A stretch of DNA of 45,074 bases from Nocardioides sp. (GTDB lineage Bacteria > Actinomycetota > Actinomycetes > Propionibacteriales > Nocardioidaceae): positions 1 to 45,074 of the forward strand of contig NZ_JAURVJ010000205.1 in assembly GCF_030655615.1 (NCBI RefSeq), given 5' to 3'. This document shows positions 1 through 7,269 of the stretch, one piece after another; the first letter of the stretch is position 1, and every line of letters begins with the position of its first letter. The position numbers and the translations under genes are program-made. The notes beneath the pieces are model-generated. The model saw nothing but the letters and a program-made list of their open reading frames with translations. It had not been told where the DNA came from and ran no database searches.

Positions 1-959
1 TCGCCGGTGACGAGCTTGCCCATCCGGTCGCGGATCTTGCCGACCAGCTCGTCGCCGACCGGGTCGACGGCGAGGACGACCGAGATCGCCATGCAGCGCT
101 CGCCGGCCGAGCCGAAGCCGGCGTTGACGGCGGAGTCGGCGACCAGGTCGAGGTCGGCGTCGGGCAGCACGAGCATGTGGTTCTTGGCGCCGCCGAGGGC
201 CTGGACGCGCTTGCCGGCGCGGGTGCCCTTCTCGTAGACGTACTGGGCGATCGGGGTCGACCCGACGAACGAGATCGAGGCGACGTCGGGGTGGTCGAGC
301 AGGGCGTCGACCGCCTCCTTGTCGCCGTGGAGCACGTTGAACACGCCGTCGGGCAGGCCGGCCTCGGAGAGCAGCGCGGCGAGCCAGTTGGCGACCGACG
401 GGTCCTTCTCGGACGGCTTGAGCACCACGGTGTTGCCGGTCGCGATCGCGATCGGGAAGAACCACATCGGGACCATCGCCGGGAAGTTGAACGGGCTGAT
501 GATGCCGACGACGCCGAGCGGCTCCTTGACGGAGTAGACATCGACGTCGGTCGACACGCTCTGCGAGTAGGAGCCCTTGGCCAGGTGGGGCATCCCGCAC
601 GCGAACTCGACGACCTCGATGCCGCGGGCGACCTCGCCGGCCGCGTCGGAGAGCACCTTGCCGTGCTCGGAGGTGAGGATCGCCGCGAGCTCGCCGCGGC
701 GTCCGTCGAGCAGCTCGCGGAACTTGAACATCACCGTCTGGCGCTTGGCGATCGACGAGCGACCCCAGCCCGCCTGGCCGTCCGTGCCGACGTACGCCGC
801 CCGCGCGGCCGCCACGGCGGTGTCGACGTCGGCGACCGAGCCGAGGCGGACGTGCTTGGTGACCTCGCCGAGGGCCGGGTCGTAGACCGGGCTGGTGCGG
901 TCGGAGTCGCCCGCGGTCAGCGAGCCGGCGATCCAGTGGTCGAGCGTGGGCGTGGTCAT
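1..959 (-). CDS. mmsA: Methylmalonate/malonate-semialdehyde dehydrogenase (CoA-acylating), 3' end outside window
   Basis: Oxidises (methyl)malonate semialdehyde with NAD and CoA to propionyl- or acetyl-CoA; cytosolic. About 319 N-terminal residues are visible of the family's roughly 500. Seen: the ALDH nucleotide-binding stretch with SPFNFP and KPSEKDP, the MmsA-typical KRVQALGGAKNH (here GKRVQALGGAKNH), and the catalytic-cysteine region GERCMA near the truncated end. The ATG (957-959) overlaps the TGA of the upstream aminotransferase gene (ATGA), so it is the last visible gene of the minus-strand operon running from 9568. In this context it would take the semialdehyde made by the aminotransferase from beta-alanine or beta-aminoisobutyrate. 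The family assignment is strong. The preferred substrate (malonate versus methylmalonate semialdehyde) is inferred from context. Confidence 0.93.
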   Translation of the reverse strand, partial: MTTPTLDHWIAGSLTAGDSDRTSPVYDPALGEVTKHVRLGSVADVDTAVAAARAAYVGTDGQAGWGRSSIAKRQTVMFKFRELLDGRRGELAAILTSEHGKVLSDAAGEVARGIEVVEFACGMPHLAKGSYSQSVSTDVDVYSVKEPLGVVGIISPFNFPAMVPMWFFPIAIATGNTVVLKPSEKDPSVANWLAALLSEAGLPDGVFNVLHGDKEAVDALLDHPDVASISFVGSTPIAQYVYEKGTRAGKRVQALGGAKNHMLVLPDADLDLVADSAVNAGFGSAGERCMAISVVLAVDPVGDELVGKIRDRMGKLVTG

Positions 960-2293
960 GCGATCTCCTTGTCGAGCACGGTGAGGACTTCGTCGTAGAT
1001 CGCCAGGGCTTCGGCGACCTCGTCGTCGGTGACGACGCAGGGGGGTACGACGTGGATGCGGTTGTCGGCGGCGAAGGGCACCAGCCCGCGGGCGAGCGCC
1101 TCCTTCTTGGCCAGCCCGATGAGGGCCGGCGGCACCGGGGCGCGGGTGGCCCGGTCGGTGACGAGGTCGAGCGCCCAGAAGACGCCGAGTCCGCGCACCT
1201 CGCCGACGACGGGGTGCTTGTCGGCGAGCTCGCGCAGGCCGGGGCCGATCACCTCGGCGCCGACCCGGCGGGCGTTGTCGACGATGCCCTCGGACTCCAT
1301 GGCGTCGAGGGCGCCGACGATCGAGGCGGCGGCGAGCGGGTGGCCGGAGTAGGTGAGGCCGCCGGGGAAGACGGCCTCGTCGAAGTCGGCCGCGATCTCG
1401 TCGCTGATGACGACCCCGCCGACCGGGACGTAGCCGGAGTTGACGCCCTTGGCGAAGGCGATCAGGTCGGGTCCGCGGCCCGTGTCGAAGGCGTCGAGGG
1501 CGAACCACTCCCCCGCGCGACCGAAGCCGGCCATCACCTCGTCGAGGATCATCACGATCCCGTGGGCGTCGCAGAGCTCACGTACGCCGGCCAGGTAGCC
1601 GGGCGGGGGCACCAGGACGCCCGCGGTGCCGGGGATGCTCTCGAGCAGGACGGCCGCGACCGACGCCGGGCCCTCGCACTCGATGACGCGCCGCAGGTGC
1701 TGCAGGGCGCGCTCGCACTCCTCCTCGGGCGTCGTCGCCCAGAACTCGCTGCGGTAGAGGAACGGCCCGAAGACGTGCACGTGGGCGCGGGCGTACTCGT
1801 TGGGCACCCGGCGCCAGTCGCCGGTCGCGACCACGGCCGCACCGGTGTTGCCGTGATAGCTGCGGTAGGTCGAGACGACCTTGTCGCGGCGGGTGTGCAG
1901 CCGCGCCATCCGGATCGCGTTCTCGATCGCGTCGGCGCCGCCGTTGGTGAAGAACACCTTGTTGAGGCCGTCGGGCGCCCGGTCGGTGATGCGCCGGGCC
2001 GCCTCGCCGCGCGCGAGGTTGGCGGTCGAGGGCGCGATCGTCGCCAGCAGCGCCGCCTGCTCCTGGATCGCCGAGACGACGGCCGGGTGCTGGTGGCCGA
2101 TGTTGACGTTGACCAGCTGGCTGGAGAAGTCGAGGTAGGTACGGCCCGCGTGGTCCCAGACCTTGGTGCCGAGCCCGCCGGCGACCACGAGCGGGTCGAG
2201 CGCGGCCTGCGCCGACCACGAGTGGAACACGTGGGTCTTGTCGAGGGTCTTGGTGTGGGCGTCGAGGTCCGTGGGCGTCTCGGTCACCGTCAT
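956..2293 (-). CDS. Class III (omega) aminotransferase, probable beta-alanine/beta-aminoisobutyrate transaminase
   Basis: PLP enzyme of 445 residues, the usual length for subgroup III transaminases. Visible landmarks are the VFFTNGGADAIENA segment (about 114-127), SYHGNT (about 145-150), the D251 pair in ILDEVMAGFGR that contacts the PLP ring nitrogen, and the Schiff-base lysine K282 in AFAKGVNSGY. Its place between a hydantoinase/ureidopropionase pathway and MmsA implies that it turns beta-alanine (from uracil) or beta-aminoisobutyrate (from thymine) into the semialdehyde. The start is ATG at 2293. It is separated from the upstream lipoprotein gene by 171 nt holding three hairpins, the largest gap inside the operon, so its expression may be partly uncoupled. 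The 3' end overlaps mmsA. Family certain; substrate inferred. Confidence 0.9.
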   Translation of the reverse strand: MTVTETPTDLDAHTKTLDKTHVFHSWSAQAALDPLVVAGGLGTKVWDHAGRTYLDFSSQLVNVNIGHQHPAVVSAIQEQAALLATIAPSTANLARGEAARRITDRAPDGLNKVFFTNGGADAIENAIRMARLHTRRDKVVSTYRSYHGNTGAAVVATGDWRRVPNEYARAHVHVFGPFLYRSEFWATTPEEECERALQHLRRVIECEGPASVAAVLLESIPGTAGVLVPPPGYLAGVRELCDAHGIVMILDEVMAGFGRAGEWFALDAFDTGRGPDLIAFAKGVNSGYVPVGGVVISDEIAADFDEAVFPGGLTYSGHPLAAASIVGALDAMESEGIVDNARRVGAEVIGPGLRELADKHPVVGEVRGLGVFWALDLVTDRATRAPVPPALIGLAKKEALARGLVPFAADNRIHVVPPCVVTDDEVAEALAIYDEVLTVLDKEIA

Positions 2294-2351
2294 CGTCGTC
2301 GGTCTCCGTCTCGGTGGGTGGGGTGGGGAGGGTGGGTGCTGTCCTACCTGT

Positions 2352-2446
2352 CCCGGGTCTCACCGGCTGGCCGGTGAAACCCGGGCCTGGACGATGAAGC
2401 TTCGTCGTCCAGGTCAGGCATTCACCGGCTGGCCGGTGAATCCTGA
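2352..2446. repeat. Three abutting hairpins between SBP and aminotransferase genes
   Basis: Three inverted repeats lie end to end. Hairpin 1 (2352-2385) has arms CCCGGGT-c-TCACCGGC around a TG tip. Hairpin 2 (2386-2413) is a 28-nt palindrome centred on AAGCTT with one mismatch. Hairpin 3 (2414-2446) has arms TCAGG-c-ATTCACCGGC around the same TG tip. Hairpins 1 and 3 share an 18-nt core (2360-2377 and 2422-2439). There is no T tract on either strand, so this is not a canonical intrinsic terminator. It lies inside the operon and may cause partial termination, RNA processing or mRNA stabilisation; function not known. Confidence 0.8.
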
Positions 2447-2464
2447 GTCAGGTGGGACCGTGGA

Positions 2465-3601
2465 TCAGTTGCCGCCGGGCTTGAGCTCGACGTCGATCGG
2501 GGTGAAGTCGGCGCCCTCGACGTCGACACCCTCGTCGCGCAGCTCGTCGAGCGCCTGCTCGACGTACTCGTTGGTGTAGGCGGTCTCGGGCGGGTCCTCG
2601 GTGATGATCGTCGCGCCGGTCTCGTTCTTGGTGCCCTTGGCGATGTCGACGGTACGCGCCCACGCCGCCTCGTCGATCATGCCGACCCCGCCGGAGGTGG
2701 AGGGCCAGATGAGCTTGTTGGTCTCGTTGGTCATCCAGAGCTGGTGGCTCTGGCCGAGGATGGAGCCGGCCTCGGTGACGAGCGTGGCGCCGTCCTCGGG
2801 GTTGTCGCGCACGTAGGCCCAGCCCTTGATCGAGGCCTTGATGAAGGCGACGGTCTGGGCCTCGTAGTCGGGGTCCTCGAGCTTGTCGGTCTGCGCCCAG
2901 ATGGCGTCCTGGAGCATCGCGGTGCCGACGTCGTTGTAGTCGATGACGTTGAGGTCCTCGGGCTGGAAGAGCTCGCCGGTGGCGGGGTTCTCGGTCTCGA
3001 GCAGCTGGGCGTACTCGTTGTAGGTCATCGCCTGGGCGACGTCGACGTCGCCGCTGATGAGCCCGCTCATGTCGAAGGCCTGCTGGACGAGCTTGATGTC
3101 ACCGAGCTCGACGCCCTCCTTCTGCATGCCGGCGAAGAGCTCCCACTCGTTGCCGAAGCCCCAGCTGCCGACGTTCTTGCCCTTGTAGTCGGCCGGCGAG
3201 GTGATGCCGGAGTCCTTGAAGGCCACGCCGAGGGTGCCGCTGCGCTCGAAGATCTGGGCGACGTCGGTGATGGCGGCGCCGTTCTCGATCGAGCCGAGCA
3301 CCTTGGGGACCCACGAGATGGCGTAGTCGACCTCGCCGTTGGCGAGCACGTCCTGCGGGACGGTGTCGGTGCCGGCCTCCTGGATGGTGACGTCGAGGCC
3401 CTCGTCCTCGTAGTAGCCCTCCTTGACGGCGGCGTAGTAGCCGGCGAACTGGGCCTGGGTGACCCACTGCAGCTGCAGGGTCACCTTGGTCAGGCCCTCC
3501 TCGGTCTGCTCCGGCTCGTCGTCGTCGCCGCTGGTGGAACAGGCGGTCAGAGCGAGCACGAGGGCGGCAGCGGCGGCGCCCAGCTTGGTTGTTGCTCTCA
3601 T
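2465..3601 (-). CDS. NMT1/THI5-like ABC transporter substrate-binding lipoprotein
   Basis: Extracytoplasmic binding protein of 378 residues. A signal peptide with lipobox LTAC (Cys about 21) is followed by an acidic linker and then the NMT1/SsuA-type fold starting near TLQLQWVTQAQFAGYYAA, the opening typical of THI5-like pyrimidine-binding proteins. It is the only binding protein beside two permeases and one ATPase in the operon, so it should define what the importer takes up. The pathway context (hydantoinase, ureidopropionase, beta-amino acid transaminase) suggests a pyrimidine, dihydropyrimidine or hydantoin-like ring; the NMT1 family also covers thiamine-pyrimidine precursors and sulfonates. 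Start is ATG at 3601 with GAGGAG a few bases upstream. Ligand identity is inference. Confidence 0.9.
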   Translation of the reverse strand: MRATTKLGAAAAALVLALTACSTSGDDDEPEQTEEGLTKVTLQLQWVTQAQFAGYYAAVKEGYYEDEGLDVTIQEAGTDTVPQDVLANGEVDYAISWVPKVLGSIENGAAITDVAQIFERSGTLGVAFKDSGITSPADYKGKNVGSWGFGNEWELFAGMQKEGVELGDIKLVQQAFDMSGLISGDVDVAQAMTYNEYAQLLETENPATGELFQPEDLNVIDYNDVGTAMLQDAIWAQTDKLEDPDYEAQTVAFIKASIKGWAYVRDNPEDGATLVTEAGSILGQSHQLWMTNETNKLIWPSTSGGVGMIDEAAWARTVDIAKGTKNETGATIITEDPPETAYTNEYVEQALDELRDEGVDVEGADFTPIDVELKPGGN

Positions 3602-3679
3602 CTGTGTCTCCTCGGGTGGTGGGTGGTGCGGTGGGTCCGAGCCGGTGGGGCGGGGGTGGCGGGGGCGGTGGTGGTGGGC
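3602..3679 (-). other. C-rich, G-poor mRNA spacer inside the operon
   Basis: Between the first permease stop and the lipoprotein ATG the transcript strand is strongly C-rich (runs such as CCACCACC and GCCCCCGCC), and correspondingly G-run-rich on the plus strand. It ends in the GAGGAG ribosome-binding site of the lipoprotein gene. C-rich, G-poor, unstructured RNA is what Rho prefers; no hairpin is obvious. This could be a Rho-loading site or simply a biased spacer. Confidence 0.4.
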
Positions 3680-4486
3680 TCAGGGTTCGGGGTGGTGGCG
3701 CGAGAACCACAGGTCGAGCAGCAGGGTGACGACGTAGAAGACGAGGCCGAGCACGATCGAGCCGACGACGTAGGCCCACGCCAGCGGGTAGTTGCTGCTG
3801 CTGACCGAGGTGGTGATCGACTTGCCGAGCCCGCTGACCGGCCCGCCGAAGTACTCCGCCACGAGGGCCGAGATGACCGCCAGCGACGACGCGATCCGCA
3901 GCCCGGTGAAGACGTAGGGCGTCGCCGTGGGCAGGGTGACCACGCGGGCCACCTGCCAGGGCCGGGCGGACGAGGCGGTCATCAGGTCGCGGTGGACCGC
4001 CGTCACCTGGCGCAGGCCGCGCAGGGTGTTGAGGTAGACGGGGACGCTGACCGACAGGGCTGCGACGAGCATCCGCGTGGTGTCGTACTGGCCGCCGTAC
4101 ATCCGGTAGAGCGCGGGCGCGAGCGCGACGATCGGGACCACCGAGGCGGCGGCGACGACCGGCACCGTCATCTGGTCGACGACCCGCACGGCGTGGGCCA
4201 CCAGCGCGCCGAGCACGCCGCCGATGGCGAGACCCACGAGCGCGTTGGTGCCGGTGACCCGGGCGCCCTTGGCGATGCTGTCGCTGCTGTCGAGGACCTC
4301 GCGCCAGATGTCGCTCGGCGCGGGCACGATGAAGGGCTCGACGCCGGAGGCCTGGACCCCGAGCTCCCACAGCCCGAGCACCGCGACGCCGAAGGCGATC
4401 GGCGCCAGCACGGTCGAGACCCGCAGGTCGCCGATCGGCAGCCGGGCGCGGGTGTCCTTGGCCGTGGCCTCGGCGACGACGCTCAT
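3680..4486 (-). CDS. ABC transporter permease, SsuC/TauC type (268 aa)
   Basis: Inner-membrane permease of the BPD_transp_1 superfamily. A cytoplasmic N-terminus is followed by about six hydrophobic segments, the first near 29-46. The PAPSDIW motif and the EAA-type loop around VHRDLMTASSARPWQVARVVTLPTATP are usual for nitrate/sulfonate/taurine-type permeases. The ATG at 4486 overlaps the TGA of the ATPase gene (ATGA), implying translational coupling. It is one of two related but distinct permeases flanking the ATPase, which fits a heterodimeric membrane domain. The C-terminus ends in RHHPEP. The substrate follows the binding protein and is not shown by this sequence. Confidence 0.9.
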   Translation of the reverse strand: MSVVAEATAKDTRARLPIGDLRVSTVLAPIAFGVAVLGLWELGVQASGVEPFIVPAPSDIWREVLDSSDSIAKGARVTGTNALVGLAIGGVLGALVAHAVRVVDQMTVPVVAAASVVPIVALAPALYRMYGGQYDTTRMLVAALSVSVPVYLNTLRGLRQVTAVHRDLMTASSARPWQVARVVTLPTATPYVFTGLRIASSLAVISALVAEYFGGPVSGLGKSITTSVSSSNYPLAWAYVVGSIVLGLVFYVVTLLLDLWFSRHHPEP

Positions 4487-5337
4487 CGGGTGTCCGATCC
4501 GGGCGCGGCGTCGGTCGGTGCGCCGTGCAGGTGGCCGCGGACCGTCGCGACGGCGTGGAAGAACCCCGCGTCGTCACGGACGTCGTCGGTGCGGTGGTGC
4601 GAGGAGCCGGGTACGTCGACGATGTCGACGATCCGGCCGGGCCGGGCCGACATCACGACGACGCGGTCGGACAGGAAGACGGCCTCGGGGATCGAGTGCG
4701 TCACGAACAGCACGGCGGCGCCGGTCTCGCGGCAGATCCGGACGAGCTCGTTCTGCATCCGCTCGCGGGTGATCTCGTCGAGGGCGCCGAACGGCTCGTC
4801 CATGAGCAGCAGCCGCGGCCGCTCGGCCAGCGCCCGGGCGATCGCCACCCTCTGCTGCATGCCGCCGGAGAGCTGGTCGGGCCGGCTCCTGGCGAAGTCG
4901 GCCAGGCCGACGAGCTCGAGCAGCTCGGCCACCCGCGCCTTGCGCTCGGAGCCGCTGGCGCCGTGGAGCTCGAGCGGGAGCCCGACGTTGGCGGCGACGG
5001 TGCGCCACGGCAGCAGCCCGGCCTGCTGGAAGGCGATGCCGTAGTCCTGGTCGGCGCGCGCCTGCCTGGCCGGCTTGCCGAAGACCGCGACGTCGCCGGC
5101 CGTCGGGGTGTCGAGGTCGGCGACCAGGCGCAGCAGCGTGCTCTTGCCGCAGCCGCTGGGGCCGATGAGCGAGACGAACTCGCCCGCCGCGACGGTCAGG
5201 TCGACGGCGGCGAGCGCGACGACCTGCTTCCTGCGCTTGCCGAACACCCGCTCCACCGCGCGGACCTCGATCGCCGGCGGGGTCGCGAATCCTCCGGTGC
5301 TCGCGGGCGGGGTGGGGTGCTTCTCGAGGTCGGTCAC
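4483..5337 (-). CDS. ABC transporter ATP-binding protein, SsuB/TauB type (284 aa)
   Basis: Cytosolic ATPase energising the NMT1-type importer. Visible motifs are Walker A GPSGCGKST, signature LSGGMQQRV, Walker B LLLMDEPFGALD and the switch histidine in FVTHS. The SsuB/TauB group carries the same QQRVAIARAL and DEITRERMQ features. The start is taken as GTG at 5337, which overlaps the TGA of the upstream permease (GTGA). The same frame stays open far upstream through the neighbouring permease and LLM genes, but that is a shadow and not coding. A proline-rich stretch precedes the nucleotide-binding domain at about residues 5-20. Confidence 0.92.
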   Translation of the reverse strand: MTDLEKHPTPPASTGGFATPPAIEVRAVERVFGKRRKQVVALAAVDLTVAAGEFVSLIGPSGCGKSTLLRLVADLDTPTAGDVAVFGKPARQARADQDYGIAFQQAGLLPWRTVAANVGLPLELHGASGSERKARVAELLELVGLADFARSRPDQLSGGMQQRVAIARALAERPRLLLMDEPFGALDEITRERMQNELVRICRETGAAVLFVTHSIPEAVFLSDRVVVMSARPGRIVDIVDVPGSSHHRTDDVRDDAGFFHAVATVRGHLHGAPTDAAPGSDTR

Positions 5338-6218
5338 CGGGTGGCCTCCGCAGGTCGGTAGGGGCGCAGCAGCAGGCCGATGAGGCCCACCACGGCGGCG
5401 GCCACGAGGCCGACCGCGATGGCGCCGAGGATCGGGGCGAACGACTTGGCGGGGTCGCTCGTCGCGGTCGTGGTGTAGTCGATGAACATCCGGCCGATCC
5501 CGCCCTTGAGGCCCAGCGAGACCTCGGCGACGATCGTGCCGATGACGGCGCTCGCGGCTGCGAGCCGCAGGGCGGGCAGCAGGTAGGGCACGCTCGACGG
5601 GAGCCGGAGCGCGAGCAGCCCGCGCCACCAGCCGACGCCGTAGGCGTGGAACAGGTCGACGTGGGTGCGGTCGGGGGCCTTGAGCCCGCGGAGCGCCCCG
5701 ACGGCGACGGGGAAGAACGCCAGGTAGGCGGCGATCACCGCCACCGACTGGTCGTTGGTCCACTGCTGGCCGGCGATCTCGATCTGCGAGCCCCACCGGC
5801 GTACGACGGGCGCGAGGGCGATCAGCGGCACCGTCTGGCTGAGCACGATCCAGGGCAGCAGCGCCGACTCGGCGATGCGGAAGCGACTCATCACCAGCGC
5901 GAGCACCAGCCCGACCAGGACCCCGACGACGAAGCCGCGCGCGGCGATCGCCAGCGTGAAGGTGCTCGCGTCGACCACGGCCCGCAGCACGTCGGGGGCG
6001 CCCGGCACCGCGTTGACCGGCTCGCCGAGCCGCCGTACCACGTCCCACGTGTGGGGCATCGTCGTGTCGTCGGCGCGCGGCAGCAGGTAGGTCTCGCCAC
6101 CGGCCCGGACCCCCTCGTCGGGCCCGAACGCGGCGTAGAGGTCCCAGGCGCCGAGGAGCAGTGCGACGCCGACGACGCCGAGGACGACGGCGCGGGACCG
6201 GGACAGGATCTCCGACAA
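5334..6218 (-). CDS. ABC transporter permease, SsuC/TauC type (294 aa)
   Basis: Second permease of the importer. It has a signal-anchor-like hydrophobic segment at about residues 9-27, then a large external loop of roughly 50 residues before the core BPD_transp_1 helices. The EAA-like loop lies around VDLFHAYGVGWWRGLLALRLPSSVPYLLPALR. It is longer than the partner permease mainly through this N-terminal loop. The start is TTG at 6218, three bases after the LLM stop codon, with AAGG upstream as a weak ribosome-binding site. The TGA overlaps the GTG of the ATPase gene. Confidence 0.88.
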   Translation of the reverse strand: MSEILSRSRAVVLGVVGVALLLGAWDLYAAFGPDEGVRAGGETYLLPRADDTTMPHTWDVVRRLGEPVNAVPGAPDVLRAVVDASTFTLAIAARGFVVGVLVGLVLALVMSRFRIAESALLPWIVLSQTVPLIALAPVVRRWGSQIEIAGQQWTNDQSVAVIAAYLAFFPVAVGALRGLKAPDRTHVDLFHAYGVGWWRGLLALRLPSSVPYLLPALRLAAASAVIGTIVAEVSLGLKGGIGRMFIDYTTTATSDPAKSFAPILGAIAVGLVAAAVVGLIGLLLRPYRPAEATR

Positions 6219-6221
6219 GGA

Positions 6222-7238
6222 CTAGGCCTTCGCCGTCACGTGGTCGCGGAGCACGGGCATGATCGACTCGCCGTAGACCCGCATCGTCTCCTCCTTGTTG
6301 TCGTGCTGGAGGTAGACCGCGAACTGGTCGACACCGATCGCCTTGAGCTCCTCGAGCTTGGCCACGTGGTCCTCGACCGTGCCGAGGATGCAGAACCGGT
6401 CGACGATCTCGTCGGGCACGAAGTCGACGTGGTCGTTGTCGGCCTTGCCGTGGCTGTTGTAGTCGTAGCCCTCGCGGCCCTTGATGTAGTCGGTCAGCGC
6501 CTGCGGCACGTCGCCCGAGTCGCCGTACTTGGCGACGATGTCGGCCACGTGGTTGCCGACCATGCCGCCGAACCACCGGCACTGCTCTCGCATGTGCTCC
6601 ATGTCGGTGCCGACGTAGGCCGGGGCAGCGACGCAGAACGTGATGGCGTCGGGGTCGCGGCCCGCGTCGGCCGCGGCCTTGCGCACGGCGCCGATCATCC
6701 ACTTGGCGATGTCGACGTCGGCGAGCTGGAGGATGAAGCCGTCGCCGACCTCGCCGGTGGTCTTGAGCGCCAGCGGTCCGTAGGCCGCGATCCACACCTC
6801 GAGCTCGGAGCTGCGCGCCCAGGGGAACTGCAGGGTGGTGCCGTTGTGCTCGACCGGGCGGCAGTTGGCCAGCTCGCGGATCACGTGGGTCGCCTCGCGC
6901 ACGTCCTTGAGCGTGGTCGGCTTTCCGTTGAGCACCCGCACGGCGGAGTCGCCGCGCCCGATGCCGCAGACGGTGCGGTTGCCGTACATCTCGTTGAGCG
7001 TGGCGAAGACCGAGGCCGTGACGGTCCAGTCGCGGGTGGCCGGGTTGGTCACCATCGGGCCGACGATGACCCGCTTGGTCTCGTTGAGGATCGCCGAGTA
7101 GATGACGTAGGGCTCCTGCCACAGCAGGTGGGAGTCGAAGGTCCACACGTAGTCGAAGCCGTGCTCCTCGGCCTGCTTGGCCAGGCCGACCGTGCGCCAG
7201 GCGGGTGGGTTCGTCTGGATGACGACGCCGAAGTCCAT
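6222..7238 (-). CDS. LLM-class flavin- or F420-dependent oxidoreductase, CPS_4043-like (TIGR03842 type)
   Basis: A protein of 338 residues with the luciferase-like monooxygenase TIM-barrel pattern: MDFGVVIQTNPPAW at the start, FDYVWTFDSHLLW, the glycine-rich CGIGRGDSAVRVL and AAYGPLALKTTGEVGDGFI. These match my recollection of the CPS_4043 family of putative F420-dependent oxidoreductases, relatives of methylene-H4MPT reductase; their reaction is unknown. The start is ATG at 7238 with a GGAAGAG box upstream; a longer in-frame start at 7361 would run into the hydantoinase gene and is rejected. It lies between the hydantoinase and importer genes in one operon. It may supply a redox step (for example reduction of the pyrimidine ring, or oxidation of an N-heterocycle) that the operon otherwise lacks; this is a hypothesis. 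Confidence 0.85.
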   Translation of the reverse strand: MDFGVVIQTNPPAWRTVGLAKQAEEHGFDYVWTFDSHLLWQEPYVIYSAILNETKRVIVGPMVTNPATRDWTVTASVFATLNEMYGNRTVCGIGRGDSAVRVLNGKPTTLKDVREATHVIRELANCRPVEHNGTTLQFPWARSSELEVWIAAYGPLALKTTGEVGDGFILQLADVDIAKWMIGAVRKAAADAGRDPDAITFCVAAPAYVGTDMEHMREQCRWFGGMVGNHVADIVAKYGDSGDVPQALTDYIKGREGYDYNSHGKADNDHVDFVPDEIVDRFCILGTVEDHVAKLEELKAIGVDQFAVYLQHDNKEETMRVYGESIMPVLRDHVTAKA

Positions 7239-7269
7239 GGGGTGCTCTCTTCCGTTCGGGTGCGGTCGG

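Noticed and set aside
3640..3675. G-quadruplex in the plus-strand G runs
   Set aside because: G runs are present but irregular in a region that is biased overall; no evidence beyond composition, so only the C-rich RNA spacer is noted.
2744..5044. 766-codon plus-strand open frame opposite the transporter genes
   Set aside because: Antisense to the lipoprotein, permease and ATPase genes, low-complexity composition, no domain.
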